Shown: positions 1-9,706, counted from the stretch's first letter. The stretch is DNA of 64,000 nt from JBBSDP01 sp963754335 (GCA_963754335.1 CAVWFQ010000003.1:310001-374000), one strand, 5' to 3'. A program made the numbers and translations. Notes: generated from the letters alone by a model not told the origin.

Positions 1-1319
1 GCTTCGATCGTCCCAACCTCAGCTACCAGTGCCGTCGCGTCGGCGGGGCCTCGGAAAAAGATCCCGAGTTGATCGATCTGCTGCGCCGTGAGCCGGGAAG
101 CGCCATTGTGTATTGCGCGACGCGCAAGGCGGTTGATGCGGTCACGTCGGTCCTGACCGGCACGCTGCGCGACCGGCCGGTCTTTGCATATCACGCCGGC
201 ATGGACCCGGCGGCGCGCACCGCCAACCAGGAGCGGTTCATGCAGACGCCGCGCGCGATCGCCGTCGCGACCAATGCATTCGGCATGGGAATCAACAAGC
301 CGGATGTGCGTCTCGTTGCCCATTACAACATTCCTGGCACGCTGGAGGCCTACTACCAGGAGGCGGGCCGGGCCGGGCGCGATGGCTCCCCCTCGCGCTG
401 CGTTCTGCTCTTCAGCTATCAGGATCGTTACACGCAGGAATTTTTCATTGAAAAGATCGGCGAAGATAAATCCAACGCCGATCCGAAATTGATCGACAAA
501 CTCAAGCGGGGCGCTACGCAGAAACTCGATTTGCTGATCCGCTATGCCCAGACACATCGCTGCCGCCGCCAGATGATCCTCGACTATTTCGGCGACGAAG
601 CGCCGGTCTGCGAATGCCGTTGCGATGTCTGCCGGACCGGAGAGGATCTCGCCGCCAACACTGAAAACGCGCCGGCGGTCATTATTTCCGACGAGGTGAT
701 TACCCTCGTCCGCCAGATTCTGTCGGCGGTGGCGCGGCTGCACGGAAAGTTTGGGGCTGGCGTGGTGGCCGAAGTGCTGACTGGCTCCGAGAGCCAGAAA
801 TCGCAGCGATGGGGATTCGAGCGACTCTCGGTTTTCGGTCTGCTTCGCCAGCATACCGCCAAGCAGGTGGTGGCGATGCTTCATCGCGTCATGGAAGCCG
901 GCCTGGCCCGCCAGCGCGACCCCGAAGGGGTCAAGTTCCGGCCGGTCATGGAAATGAGCCCCCTGGGGATTGCCGTCATGAAGGGAGAACAGCTTCCCCC
1001 GGCCAGTCTGGCCGATCTTTTGCCGCGGCGGGGAACCAGCGCTCCACGCCAACGCGTCTATATCGATCGCAAAGAATCAACTCTCGCGCAGGACCTGCCG
1101 CCTGACGCTGCGCAACGCTTCGACCGGCTTCGAGCCCTTCGAGCCCAGATTGCCCGGGAACGCCAGCTTCCTGCCTATTGCATCTGCCATGACACGACGT
1201 TGAAGCAGATTGCCGAGATCGCGCCGGTGGATCTTCGCGCACTGGAACAGGTCAAAGGAATGGGGCCGTTCAAAGTCAAAATGTATGGAGAAGCGTTTCT
1301 GGGAGCAGTACGCGGATAG
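1..1319 (+). CDS. recQ: RecQ-family ATP-dependent DNA helicase, 5' end missing
   Basis: 3'-to-5' DNA helicase of recombinational repair. The frame is open from base 3, so the gene begins outside the window; the DEAH/Walker half of the motor is not visible. What is present is the second RecA-like lobe, with the arginine-finger motif QEAGRAGRDG and the preceding ATNAFGMGINKPDV segment, then the RecQ zinc site (CRRQMILDYF followed by C-x-C-x2-C), a winged-helix RQC region and a C-terminal HRDC domain (about the last 80 residues, ending in the KGMGPFKVKMYGEAF segment). Presence of both RQC and HRDC points to RecQ rather than a minimal RecQ-like helicase. A 26-bp inverted repeat follows 31 bp after the stop. 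Confidence 0.95.
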   Translation, partial: FDRPNLSYQCRRVGGASEKDPELIDLLRREPGSAIVYCATRKAVDAVTSVLTGTLRDRPVFAYHAGMDPAARTANQERFMQTPRAIAVATNAFGMGINKPDVRLVAHYNIPGTLEAYYQEAGRAGRDGSPSRCVLLFSYQDRYTQEFFIEKIGEDKSNADPKLIDKLKRGATQKLDLLIRYAQTHRCRRQMILDYFGDEAPVCECRCDVCRTGEDLAANTENAPAVIISDEVITLVRQILSAVARLHGKFGAGVVAEVLTGSESQKSQRWGFERLSVFGLLRQHTAKQVVAMLHRVMEAGLARQRDPEGVKFRPVMEMSPLGIAVMKGEQLPPASLADLLPRRGTSAPRQRVYIDRKESTLAQDLPPDAAQRFDRLRALRAQIARERQLPAYCICHDTTLKQIAEIAPVDLRALEQVKGMGPFKVKMYGEAFLGAVRG

Positions 1320-1350
1320 CGGGAATTTCAAATTCGAAATCCCAAAAACC

Positions 1351-1416
1351 GGTTGTGGCCCCGAACTATTGCGTTGTGGGATATCTCACCCAACGCAATA
1401 GTTCGGGGCCACAACC
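1351..1416. repeat. Perfect 26-bp inverted repeat (palindromic element)
   Basis: Arms 1351-1376 and 1391-1416 are perfect reverse complements separated by 14 nt, and the right arm runs into a short T tract (GTTTTT). It lies between recQ and the MFS gene, both on the plus strand. It could act as a terminator for recQ, but the long perfect stem is more like a mobile palindromic repeat. The rest of 1417-1615 shows no feature. Confidence 0.7.
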
Positions 1417-1615
1417 CGTTTTTCAGATCCGCGTTTATCGGCGCTCATCTGATTGTTTATTGGTGGCGACATTTCTGCGCCTTTTCTTGGATTTGGTTGC
1501 GGTCGCAGGCAGCGCGGGCTCCTCTGCGTCTCTGCGGTGGATCCTGAATTTTCCGGGTGAGCGATTGCATTTCCGCCGGCTCGATCCGACGATGATTCGG
1601 GTTCAATTTTCATAG

Positions 1616-2953
1616 ATGAAGCACGCTCAGGACGCTTTGCCGAAACACATCCCGGATTATTCTCCCGTTGACCCTATCGCCGTTCGCCGAAAAGTCGCCT
1701 GGCATGTGCTGCCGCTCATTTTTCTGATTTATATCGTCGCCTATCTCGACCGCGCCAATGCCGGTTTTGCAAAGCTCGCGATGGCGGGGGACCTGAAGTT
1801 TTCCGACACGGTCTTCGGATTTGGCTTTGGGATTTTTTTCGTCGGATACCTGTTTCTCGAAATCCCCGGGGCGCTTCTCGTTGAACATTGGAGCGCGCGC
1901 AAGTGGTTTTCGCGCATCCTGATTTCGTGGGGCTTTGTTTCGGCGCTGACTGGGTTTGTACGGACGCCGGGGCAGTTTTATTTCGCACGCTTCCTGCTCG
2001 GCGTGGCCGAGGCGGGATTTTTCCCGGGGATTATCGTTTATTTCACGCACTGGTTTACCACCCGGGATCGTGCCCGGGCCTTGTCCGGTTTGATCATGGG
2101 TGTTCCGATCAGCCTGGCGCTGGGAGCGCCTATATCGGCACTGCTGCTGAACGTGCACTGGCTCGGACTGGCCGGATGGAAATGGCTCTTCCTGCTGGAA
2201 GGATTGCCGGCGGTCATCCTGGGTATCGTCACATTCGTGATCCTGGACGATCACCCGCATCAGGCCAAATGGCTCTCTGCTTCCGAACGGGATTGGCTGG
2301 CGGAACAGCTCCGGGCCGAAGCGCTCGCCAAGCAATCGGCCGTCGGCGTTTCCGTCAGCCAGATCCTGCGAATACGGAATGTCTGGCTTCTGGCGCTGGG
2401 CATTTTCGCGGCCAATACCGGTGGCTACGCGTTTACCTTCTGGCTCCCGACGGCGCTAAAGGGCATCTCCGGTTCCTCAACTTCGTCCGTGCTGGGAATG
2501 AGCGGAATGATTTACGCCTGCGGGATCATCGGCGTCTTCTTCTCCGGCCAGTCTTCCGATCGTAATAACGAGCGGAAGTGGCACGCGGCGGCCGGAATGG
2601 GATTCACCGCCGTTTTCCTCGCGGCCAGTTGTATTCCGGGAGAGCCGGTCTGGCTCGTGGTGATGTGGCTTTGTCTGACGGCGGTGAGCGGAAACTTCTG
2701 GCCGTCTCCCTTCTGGGCACTCCCCACGCTGACGCTTGGCGCATCGGCTGCCGCCGTCTCCATCGGGTTGATCAACATGTGTGCCAACATCGCCGGCTTT
2801 CTCGGCAACCGAAACGTCGGTTACCTCAAATCGCACGGCTTCGGCGATCGCGCTTGCCTGCTGACACTGGCATGTTGCTTCCTCGTCGGCGCGGCGATCG
2901 TGGCGCTGATCGACGTTCCGCGGGACGAAACTCCAGATCGCGGTTTAGGATGA
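1616..2953 (+). CDS. MFS transporter, anion:cation symporter (ACS) type
   Basis: Integral membrane permease of 445 residues, the usual length for 12-helix MFS carriers. The N-terminus has the ACS-family pattern: LIFLIYIVAYLDRANAGFAK in helix 1, then FFVGYLFLEIPG in helix 2, the loop motif ARKWFSRI, and RFLLGVAEAGFFPGI in helix 4. The relatives transport organic anions such as 4-hydroxyphenylacetate, phthalate, tartrate or sugar acids; the substrate here cannot be told. No catabolic genes adjoin it, so it looks like a lone uptake gene. The ATG start is close to the end of the upstream palindrome region and no strong Shine-Dalgarno is visible. Confidence 0.9.
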   Translation: MKHAQDALPKHIPDYSPVDPIAVRRKVAWHVLPLIFLIYIVAYLDRANAGFAKLAMAGDLKFSDTVFGFGFGIFFVGYLFLEIPGALLVEHWSARKWFSRILISWGFVSALTGFVRTPGQFYFARFLLGVAEAGFFPGIIVYFTHWFTTRDRARALSGLIMGVPISLALGAPISALLLNVHWLGLAGWKWLFLLEGLPAVILGIVTFVILDDHPHQAKWLSASERDWLAEQLRAEALAKQSAVGVSVSQILRIRNVWLLALGIFAANTGGYAFTFWLPTALKGISGSSTSSVLGMSGMIYACGIIGVFFSGQSSDRNNERKWHAAAGMGFTAVFLAASCIPGEPVWLVVMWLCLTAVSGNFWPSPFWALPTLTLGASAAAVSIGLINMCANIAGFLGNRNVGYLKSHGFGDRACLLTLACCFLVGAAIVALIDVPRDETPDRGLG

Positions 2954-3309
2954 TGAAACGCATGTGTATGTTCCGCGCCGCTTGCGGCTTCGCGAAAGAC
3001 CGCCGCCTCGAAGTTGCCGCCCGCGCATTTGTCGTTCGACGCACCCGATCCGCTTACGAGTTACCTTAGAAGCGGCAAGCACGCTCCGCTGCAAAACTCG
3101 ACTGATCTGATTTTCAATGCTCGGGACGACCGGTGACTTCCAGGCGGCGGCGATCCGCGAAGCCGCAAGCGGCGGAAAGTCCGGTCGCAGAAATCCCGGA
3201 CGCGCCACCACCCGCCCTGATTCAGGGCAGCGATCGCGTATGATTGACACGGATATGGCCCATCGAGGGCCGCAAATCGCGGAATGGAGCGTGCGAAAAT
3301 TCGCAGCGT
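2954..3309. repeat. Intergenic region with inverted REP-like motif
   Basis: No credible gene. An 18-nt motif, CGCGAAGCCGCAAGCGGC, lies at 3156-3173 and as its exact reverse complement at 2977-2994; a third copy is at 56715-56732. The motif is itself partly palindromic, as REP sequences are. The convergent end of rpsU follows. Confidence 0.5.
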
Positions 3310-3498
3310 CTACCCCATCCGGGCGGCCTGGGCGCGGCGGGCTTGCTGCCCTTTCTTCCGGCGCTGCTTGTCGCTCGGCTTCTCGTAATAAGCCGCCCGC
3401 TTCATCGCATCTTTCAGCTTGGCAGTTTCACACGCCTTCTTGAAACGCTTCATGAGGACCGCGGCCGGCTCACCGGGACGCGCTTTGACTTGAATCAT
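3310..3498 (-). CDS. rpsU: 30S ribosomal protein S21
   Basis: Small-subunit protein bS21, 62 residues, full family length. The N-terminus (IQVKARPGEPAAVLMKRFKK) and the basic tail (SDKQRRKKGQQARRAQAARM) are diagnostic. It is one of the last proteins assembled onto the 30S platform, near the anti-Shine-Dalgarno region of 16S rRNA. It stands alone, preceded by an ATG with a purine-rich GAAGGCGG just upstream. The 150 bp between it and the response-regulator gene hold its probable promoter. Confidence 0.95.
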   Translation of the reverse strand: MIQVKARPGEPAAVLMKRFKKACETAKLKDAMKRAAYYEKPSDKQRRKKGQQARRAQAARMG

Positions 3499-3650
3499 CG
3501 ATTCCGCCTTCTTTGAGTTTCGCTTCCTCTATTTCGGCCAATCGGCCGCGAAGCGGGAATGTACCATGTTTATCTATCTTTCGCACCTGCGCGCCGCAAT
3601 TCGATGCCTTTGTCTTCGGCACGCCCTTGAAGTCGAAAGCGCAAACCGCC

Positions 3651-6023
3651 TCATCCGGCCATGATCATTTCATCCTCTTTGACCGAATCCGAATTTTTCT
3701 CGATATATCGGGAGCCTTCAGGCTCCGCTCCGTTGACAAACTTCACGAACTGCTCCGGCGTGAGCGGGCGGGCAATGAAATAGCCCTGGGCAAAGTCGCA
3801 GCCTGAATTCCGCAGAAATTCGACCTGCGACTGGCTTTCTACGCCTTCGGCAACCACTCGCATGTCGAGTGAACGCGCAAGCGCCAAAATCGTCTGAACA
3901 ATGGAAGTTCCGGTGGGGTCAACACCTACCGCGGCGATGAATGAACGGTCGATTTTCATCGCCTCGATCGGCATGTGATGCAAATAGGCCAGAGATGAGT
4001 ATCCGGTACCGAAATCGTCGAGGTAAATTTGGACCCCCATTTCGCGGAGGGTGATGAGCTCGGCGATCGCCGGCGCCCCACGTTCCATGATGGTGGTTTC
4101 CGTAATTTCCAATTTCAGATATCTGGCCTCGATTCCGCTGTTCGCGAGAACCCTGGCGATTTCCGCCGGGAGGTCCGTTCGCGAAAACTGCTGCGCCGAC
4201 ACGTTGACCGTAACCGAGAGGTCGCTGCAACGCGGCATTTCTGATTGCCATATTTTCAATTGCCGGCACGCTTCGCGCAGGACCCATTGGCCCAGGGGAA
4301 CGATCAATCCCGCCTCCTCGGCCAGCGGAATAAAATCTGCCGGCGAGATGGTGCCGCGCTGCGGATGTTCCCAGCGCACCAGGGCCTCCACTGCCATCAA
4401 CCCTCCGGTCCGCAGCGATCGCACGGGTTGGTAAACCAGCCGCAACTCGCCGCGTTCGATTCCCCGACGAAGCTCGCTCTCCATGACCAGGCGTTGCATG
4501 GCGCTGGCGTGCATCAGCGGATCGTAGAGACGATAGAGGCCGCGCCCGCTTTTCTTTGCGTCGTACAACGCAGTATCAGCGTCGCGAAGAATGTCCTCGG
4601 GCTTGTTGTAATTCCCATTGCTCAGCGCAATGCCGAAGCTGGCGGAGGTGAAGACCTCCTGCCCGACGATGTTGAACGGCTTCGCCGCCACGTTTTGAAG
4701 GCGATCGGCGATTCGAATTGCATCGGCGGGAATGCCGATGCCGTCCGCAAGCACAACGAACTCGTCCCCGCCCAATCGGGCCAGATGATTGGCCTCCCGC
4801 GACAGCGTATCGCCGGTGCGAAGCGTGGCATCGAGCCTTTTGGAGAGCTCGACGAGCAGTTCGTCCCCCGCGGCGTGTCCGAGACTGTCGTTGATGAGCT
4901 TGAATCGATCCAGATCCAGAAAGATGAGGGCGAAAAGTTCCTCGGGAGAACGCTTCGCTCGCGCAAGGCATTGACTGATCCGGTCCATCAGCAGGGCGCG
5001 ATTGGCCAGACCCGTCAAGCCATCGTGAAACGCGTCATGTCGGAGCTGATTCTCGGCGAGCTTGCGATTGGTGATATCGGACTGCGATCCGGCGATGCGC
5101 AGCGCCTTGCCATTTCCGTCGCGCAGAGCGACGCCGCGTGCGAGCATCCAGCGGTACTGCCCATCAGAATGCATCATCCGGAATTCGCTGCGGAATTGCT
5201 CTGAGCGTCCTTCCAGGTGCGATTCCAGCTCGTGCTTCACCGTCGCCAGATCGTCCGCATGAATTCGATTGAACCATTCGTCAGTCGTTGCCGCGATCTT
5301 GCCGTCGGTTTCGCCGAGCATTGACTTCCAGCGGGGCGAATAGAAGACGACCTGGGTCACCAGGTCCCAATCCCAGATCCCGTCGTTGGCGCCGGCGATC
5401 GCCAGTGCATAGCGTCCCTGCGTATGGCGCAACTCCTCTTCAGATTTGCGGCGTTCAATGACTTCGTCCCGCAGACTGAGCGTCCGCTCTTCGACCATCG
5501 CCCGCAATTGACTCAACTTCAAATGGGCATGTCGCGCCAGGTGCCACTTTTGCGTAAGGGCGCACGCAAGCTGGCAGACTTCGATCGTGTCGAACGGCTT
5601 CTTCAGGATCAAAAGACGGTCGACGTTTCCCAGCTTTCGGACGATCTGTTCCCATGAATAATCTGAATAGGCAGTGCAGATAACAACCTGAATCTCGGGA
5701 TCGATTTCCCAGATCCGGGCGATGGTTTCAACACCGTCCCAACCGGGCGGCATCCGCATGTCCACAAAGGCCAAAGCATATCGGTTGTCGGCGGCGACCG
5801 ACGTACGCACCATTTCCAATCCCTCCTGACCCTGGTAAGCGGACGCGACGGAGAAAACTTCAACCGCTTTCGGCAAGGCGGCCGGAGGCGTACCCAGCAA
5901 TCTGGTGACGGCTTCTTCGAGTTTCGAGTTTCCCGCGGCACTGCCGAGAATCTTTCGAAAGTCCTCGTGAATGGCCCGGTTATCGTCAATGACAAGGATC
6001 CGGCGATTTTTTTCCAGGTTCAT
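3651..6023 (-). CDS. Response regulator with REC, PAS, GGDEF and EAL domains
   Basis: Cytoplasmic c-di-GMP enzyme of 790 residues. Order: receiver domain (residues about 8-150; acidic pair in LVIDDN, phospho-acceptor Asp in FVDMRMPP, Lys in LKKPFD), short coiled coil, PAS/PAC (about 205-330), GGDEF (about 335-500, with intact LGGDEF active site) and EAL (about 515-770, with EALVRWEHP and DDFGTGYSSLAYLHHMP). Both cyclase and phosphodiesterase motifs look complete. The inhibitory I-site reads R-x-x-N instead of R-x-x-D, so product inhibition may be weak. It follows a sensor histidine kinase by 65 bp on the same strand and is the obvious phosphotransfer partner. Confidence 0.95.
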   Translation of the reverse strand: MNLEKNRRILVIDDNRAIHEDFRKILGSAAGNSKLEEAVTRLLGTPPAALPKAVEVFSVASAYQGQEGLEMVRTSVAADNRYALAFVDMRMPPGWDGVETIARIWEIDPEIQVVICTAYSDYSWEQIVRKLGNVDRLLILKKPFDTIEVCQLACALTQKWHLARHAHLKLSQLRAMVEERTLSLRDEVIERRKSEEELRHTQGRYALAIAGANDGIWDWDLVTQVVFYSPRWKSMLGETDGKIAATTDEWFNRIHADDLATVKHELESHLEGRSEQFRSEFRMMHSDGQYRWMLARGVALRDGNGKALRIAGSQSDITNRKLAENQLRHDAFHDGLTGLANRALLMDRISQCLARAKRSPEELFALIFLDLDRFKLINDSLGHAAGDELLVELSKRLDATLRTGDTLSREANHLARLGGDEFVVLADGIGIPADAIRIADRLQNVAAKPFNIVGQEVFTSASFGIALSNGNYNKPEDILRDADTALYDAKKSGRGLYRLYDPLMHASAMQRLVMESELRRGIERGELRLVYQPVRSLRTGGLMAVEALVRWEHPQRGTISPADFIPLAEEAGLIVPLGQWVLREACRQLKIWQSEMPRCSDLSVTVNVSAQQFSRTDLPAEIARVLANSGIEARYLKLEITETTIMERGAPAIAELITLREMGVQIYLDDFGTGYSSLAYLHHMPIEAMKIDRSFIAAVGVDPTGTSIVQTILALARSLDMRVVAEGVESQSQVEFLRNSGCDFAQGYFIARPLTPEQFVKFVNGAEPEGSRYIEKNSDSVKEDEMIMAG

Positions 6024-6088
6024 GATCGTATCTCAATTCTTAGAATGGGTAATTTCCGCGCCCGGAGCTGCCGGACTCTGTCTCTTCT

Positions 6089-7417
6089 TTAGGCTGTAAC
6101 GGGTCGGGGCATTGCTGACGGAAGCTCGAGTACGAACGTCGCCCCGAGGCCCGGTCCATCGCTTTGCACGCTCAAGGCGCCCTTCATTTCCTTTGCCGCC
6201 AATATGCTTGAATGCAATCCGAACCCGTGTCCCCCCTTTTTCGTCGTGAAGCCGTGCGCGAAAATGCGGGTGAGATTCTCCCTGGCGATCCCGGACCCGG
6301 TGTCACGGATGGAGACGCGGATTTCCCCTGCCGGGCCGGTCTCGGTGCTCAGCGTCAGGGTTTTTGTTTCCGACGCACCCATCGCCTGCTTCGCATTGTT
6401 GATTAAGTTGATCAGGACCTGCAACACCTTGTGCTTGTCGCCATGAACACATTGGGTGTCGCTATAGTTGCGAACGACGGTTACCTGGTGTCGCCCGAGC
6501 GCCATGACGTTGATGCGCAGGGCATCTTCCAGCAAATCGCGAATATTCAGCGACTCGGCCAGCGCCACGGCGGTGGCATACGATTGTTGCGCGTTCACGA
6601 TTTCCTTCACGTGTTCCACATTGATGGAGAGCGCTTCGAGCTCGGTCAAAACACCCTTTTGTTCCGAGGCAATTGCCTGCGAGAGTTTCTCGAGATAGTC
6701 GAGCACTTCGAGTCCCTTTCCGTCGCGTGACAGGAATTGCCCCAGGTCAGTCTCGTGCTCTTTGAGCATCGCCACGACCGAGGCGAGACTGGACGCTTTG
6801 GATTCACGCACCTTCCCGTCGATCATGCTCGCCGAGACGTTCACACTGTTCAGCACGTTTCCGACATTATGTAAAACGCCGATCGCCACCTCCGCCATGC
6901 CTGCTTGACGCGCGGCGTCGACCAGACTGACGTGTGCCGCCTCGAGTTGCTCGTGAGCCTCGCGCAGCTCAAGTTCACTCCGTTTGTGAGACGTTACGTC
7001 GCGAGCAATTCTCGAGACACCCGTGATCTCGCCGGCGGGATCCCGGATCAGCGAGAGCGACAGCGAGACGTCGATCTGCGTCCCGTCCTTTCGAACTCTT
7101 CGTGTCTCGAATTGTTCAACCGGCGTGCCATTCTGCAGGGCGTGGCGCAATCTGTTCATCTCGCCCGGCCGATCGACGGGTTCGTTGAATTCCGCGTCGC
7201 GCCCAATGGCCTCCTGCGCGGAATAGCCGAAAATTTTCTCCGCCGCTCGATTCCAACTGCTGATCGTCCGGTCAGGTCTTTCGCCGATGATCGCCTCGGC
7301 CGACGATTCCACGATCGCGGCAAGCCGTGCGTTCGCTTCGTTGGCCTCCTCGATGGTCGCCCGGGTCTTGCGTGCGGCCAGCCGGGCTTGAGCGAGTGCC
7401 GCCACGATCAACAACAA
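6089..7417 (-). CDS. Sensor histidine kinase, PAS-kinase half (frameshifted from the sensor half)
   Basis: This piece carries the end of the second transmembrane helix, a PAS domain (about residues 28-150, IVESSAEAIIGERPDRTI), a dimerisation helix with the phospho-acceptor region LHNVGNVLNSVN, and a full HATPase_c domain (N box INNAKQAM, G1 box DTGSGI, F/G2 region FTTKKGGHGFGLH). The apparent TTG start lies inside the membrane helix, so it is not a natural N-terminus. Adding one base to the run of six Gs at 7435-7440 joins it in frame to the upstream sensor half. Downstream, on the same strand, is the GGDEF-EAL response regulator. Confidence 0.9.
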   Translation of the reverse strand: MLLIVAALAQARLAARKTRATIEEANEANARLAAIVESSAEAIIGERPDRTISSWNRAAEKIFGYSAQEAIGRDAEFNEPVDRPGEMNRLRHALQNGTPVEQFETRRVRKDGTQIDVSLSLSLIRDPAGEITGVSRIARDVTSHKRSELELREAHEQLEAAHVSLVDAARQAGMAEVAIGVLHNVGNVLNSVNVSASMIDGKVRESKASSLASVVAMLKEHETDLGQFLSRDGKGLEVLDYLEKLSQAIASEQKGVLTELEALSINVEHVKEIVNAQQSYATAVALAESLNIRDLLEDALRINVMALGRHQVTVVRNYSDTQCVHGDKHKVLQVLINLINNAKQAMGASETKTLTLSTETGPAGEIRVSIRDTGSGIARENLTRIFAHGFTTKKGGHGFGLHSSILAAKEMKGALSVQSDGPGLGATFVLELPSAMPRPVTA

Positions 7418-8544
7418 TGTGCCGATGAGCGCCGCCCCCCAGCCTCGATCAGTCGAGCCTGGCGCGGGCCTTGCGTGAGCCAGCGGCTGTCCGCCACGAT
7501 CAGTACATGAATCCCACCGCCTTTCAAAGTTTGAATGCCTTGAAGAGAAAAGATCGCCAGGTATTCATCGGCCCGTTTTGTGATCGTTTTCGCCGCCGGG
7601 TCACTGAGGATCGATCGAACGACATTCCGCAATTCGACGACGGGGACGGGCGGATGCTCACGGCCGCTGTTAATTGCCTCGGAGAAGTACTCTCCGGCAT
7701 CCGTAACGAAAAATGCTTTGGCCGAGCCGCCGGCGATGGTCCGACCTTCGATCAAGGCGCCGAGACGCTCGAAACGAAGGCGGGAGCTGATCACGCCTAT
7801 CTTCGCGCCATTTGAGGGGTCAATGATCGGCACCGAGTACGCCACGGATAAGCCCGTCGAATCGAAAAATGCCGGCGTGATGTCGCAATGCGTCTGAAAT
7901 TCCAGGACCGGTGACGTTGAGCTGTTGCGCAGACAACTCTGAACAATCTGACTGCGGCTGAAATCGGCCCCCAGAACCCGATTCACTCGCTCGTTCGGGA
8001 TCCGCTGACCATTCGCATAAAAGCTATTGATGGCTGTGATTTGGCCGGCGGAGTTGAACAGGGCGATTGCATCGATTTCGGTGGCGGTCGCGATTTTTGA
8101 ATTGAGCAGGGAGGTTTGCACGGCCCTGTTCCCGGAGCTCGTTGCCTGGATCAGTGCGGAATTTTTGGCGAGGATCTCGGTGCGTTTGATGGCGGGCTGG
8201 ACCGTCCGCGCGATTTCCCTTTCGAGAACGCTCCCGGTCTCGAGCAGGGTGTACATGGCTGCCGACGCGGTGGCGGTTTCGTCGAGAGCATGATTAAGCG
8301 CCCTCCAGGCTCCAACGCCAAGAAAAACAACCCCGACAAGGCTCGTCGCCGATACCGCCCACCAGGCGAACCATCCAATCGAACTGCCGCGATGGCACAA
8401 AGGGACGAGCGTTTTTCGAATTACGGAAAACAACCGGGCAATTCCCGTTCGAGAAGTAAACAACCTTGCCAGGTGGCAGATCCATCGTCCATGTGCACGT
8501 CGCACGCTTCGGTCGGTGAACCGGGGCCCAAGACGATTGATCAT
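7408..8544 (-). CDS. Sensor histidine kinase, N-terminal periplasmic sensor half
   Basis: N-terminal part of the kinase at 6089-7417. It shows a transmembrane helix (about residues 58-78, GWFAWWAVSATSLVGVVFLG), then a long extracytoplasmic segment of about 270 residues resembling double-Cache sensors (EIDAIALFNSAGQITAINSF; SVAYSVPIIDPSNGAKIGVI), and the start of helix 2. The frame ends in a spurious tail (residues after IEAGG). The whole kinase would be about 810 residues. The ligand cannot be read from sequence; Cache domains usually bind small organic molecules. AT-rich sequence at 8585-8640 probably contains the promoter. The start is uncertain because no second Met follows early. Confidence 0.85.
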   Translation of the reverse strand: MINRLGPRFTDRSVRRAHGRWICHLARLFTSRTGIARLFSVIRKTLVPLCHRGSSIGWFAWWAVSATSLVGVVFLGVGAWRALNHALDETATASAAMYTLLETGSVLEREIARTVQPAIKRTEILAKNSALIQATSSGNRAVQTSLLNSKIATATEIDAIALFNSAGQITAINSFYANGQRIPNERVNRVLGADFSRSQIVQSCLRNSSTSPVLEFQTHCDITPAFFDSTGLSVAYSVPIIDPSNGAKIGVISSRLRFERLGALIEGRTIAGGSAKAFFVTDAGEYFSEAINSGREHPPVPVVELRNVVRSILSDPAAKTITKRADEYLAIFSLQGIQTLKGGGIHVLIVADSRWLTQGPRQARLIEAGGRRSSAHCC

Positions 8545-8725
8545 GAATTGAAGCCCCCGGATGCCCTGGCAAGCTGAGCACCCTACCCCTATCGAGTATT
8601 TGTATATGTAAATGCAATAATTATCGAAAGTTTGTTGAAGAACGAATACCCGTGGGGGTGACGGGGAGAACGGCCACGATGTGCCGGCAGGGTCGTGGGG
8701 AGTGCAGTGGAAGAAATGGTGCCCG

Positions 8726-9706
8726 TCATCTCAGGACTTTGGCGGCCACGGCTGCCCTGGTCGGCACCCGCACATTCCAGGCCAGCCCGAGCCGCTCCAT
8801 CAGCGCGATCACCAGATAGGTCGTATCAACCTGCCACCACGCAAGTCCATGTCGGGCACTGGTGGGGAACGCGTGGTGATTGTTATGCCAACCCTCGCCG
8901 AGGCTGAGCAGCGCAACGGGAAAATTATTGGTGCTGTGGTCACCGCTGTTGAAGGTTCGATTGCCCCAGATATGGCAGACGGAATTGACGCTCCAGGTGA
9001 CATGCTGCATCAGGCAGATGCGCACCAGGCCGCCCCAGATCAGGCCGGTCATGAAGCCGTGCCATGAGTGCAGTAAAAGGCCCACGGCCGTCGCGGGGAT
9101 GAGCAGGCCGAGGCCCACCCACAAAAAATAGAGCTGGTCGATGAGCAGGAGGGCCGGATCGGACAGGAGGTCCGGCACGCTCCGGGCGAGTTGCGGCTCA
9201 TCCGCTTTGAAGCACCATCCCACGTGCGAATGCGAAAAACCGCGCAGCATTTGGAAGAATCCTTCGCCATGAAGATGTGGCGAATGGGGATCGCCGTCGC
9301 GATCCGATTTCTGGTGATGACGCCGGTGGGTGGCGCACCAGCGAATCAGCATTCCCTGGCCGGCGGACGATCCCAGAACCGCGAGCAGCAGCCGGATCGG
9401 TCGAGCTGTCTGGAAAGATTGATGCGTCAGCAGCCGATGAAACCCGATGGTCACCCCAAAGCCGGCCAGTGCGTACATCGCCACCATGGCCGCCACTTCC
9501 GGCCACCCGACGGTCCAGGCGGACCCGCTTCGATGCCATAGGAGTGCAATCGCAACCAGCATTCCGGCGACCGGTCCGACGACCGAAAAGAACATGATCG
9601 TCCGCTGCAGTGGCGGCATGCCGTGATCGGCCCGGGCTTCTTGATCGGAATTGACAGCCGGTCCCTCTGTCGTACTCCATGCGCGGGCGGGGGTTAATAA
9701 ATCCAA
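8726..9706 (-). CDS. Fatty-acid (acyl-CoA delta-9-type) desaturase
   Basis: Membrane di-iron desaturase of 326 residues. The three histidine boxes are complete and in order: HRLLTH (H-x4-H), HRRHH and HNNHH. Four or more hydrophobic segments surround them, as in stearoyl-CoA desaturases. The enzyme introduces a cis double bond into acyl chains using O2 and an electron donor. No ferredoxin or reductase gene adjoins it. The first 30 residues are poorly conserved-looking, and translation may start later, for example at the Met of MPPLQRT. Confidence 0.9.
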   Translation of the reverse strand: MDLLTPARAWSTTEGPAVNSDQEARADHGMPPLQRTIMFFSVVGPVAGMLVAIALLWHRSGSAWTVGWPEVAAMVAMYALAGFGVTIGFHRLLTHQSFQTARPIRLLLAVLGSSAGQGMLIRWCATHRRHHQKSDRDGDPHSPHLHGEGFFQMLRGFSHSHVGWCFKADEPQLARSVPDLLSDPALLLIDQLYFLWVGLGLLIPATAVGLLLHSWHGFMTGLIWGGLVRICLMQHVTWSVNSVCHIWGNRTFNSGDHSTNNFPVALLSLGEGWHNNHHAFPTSARHGLAWWQVDTTYLVIALMERLGLAWNVRVPTRAAVAAKVLR

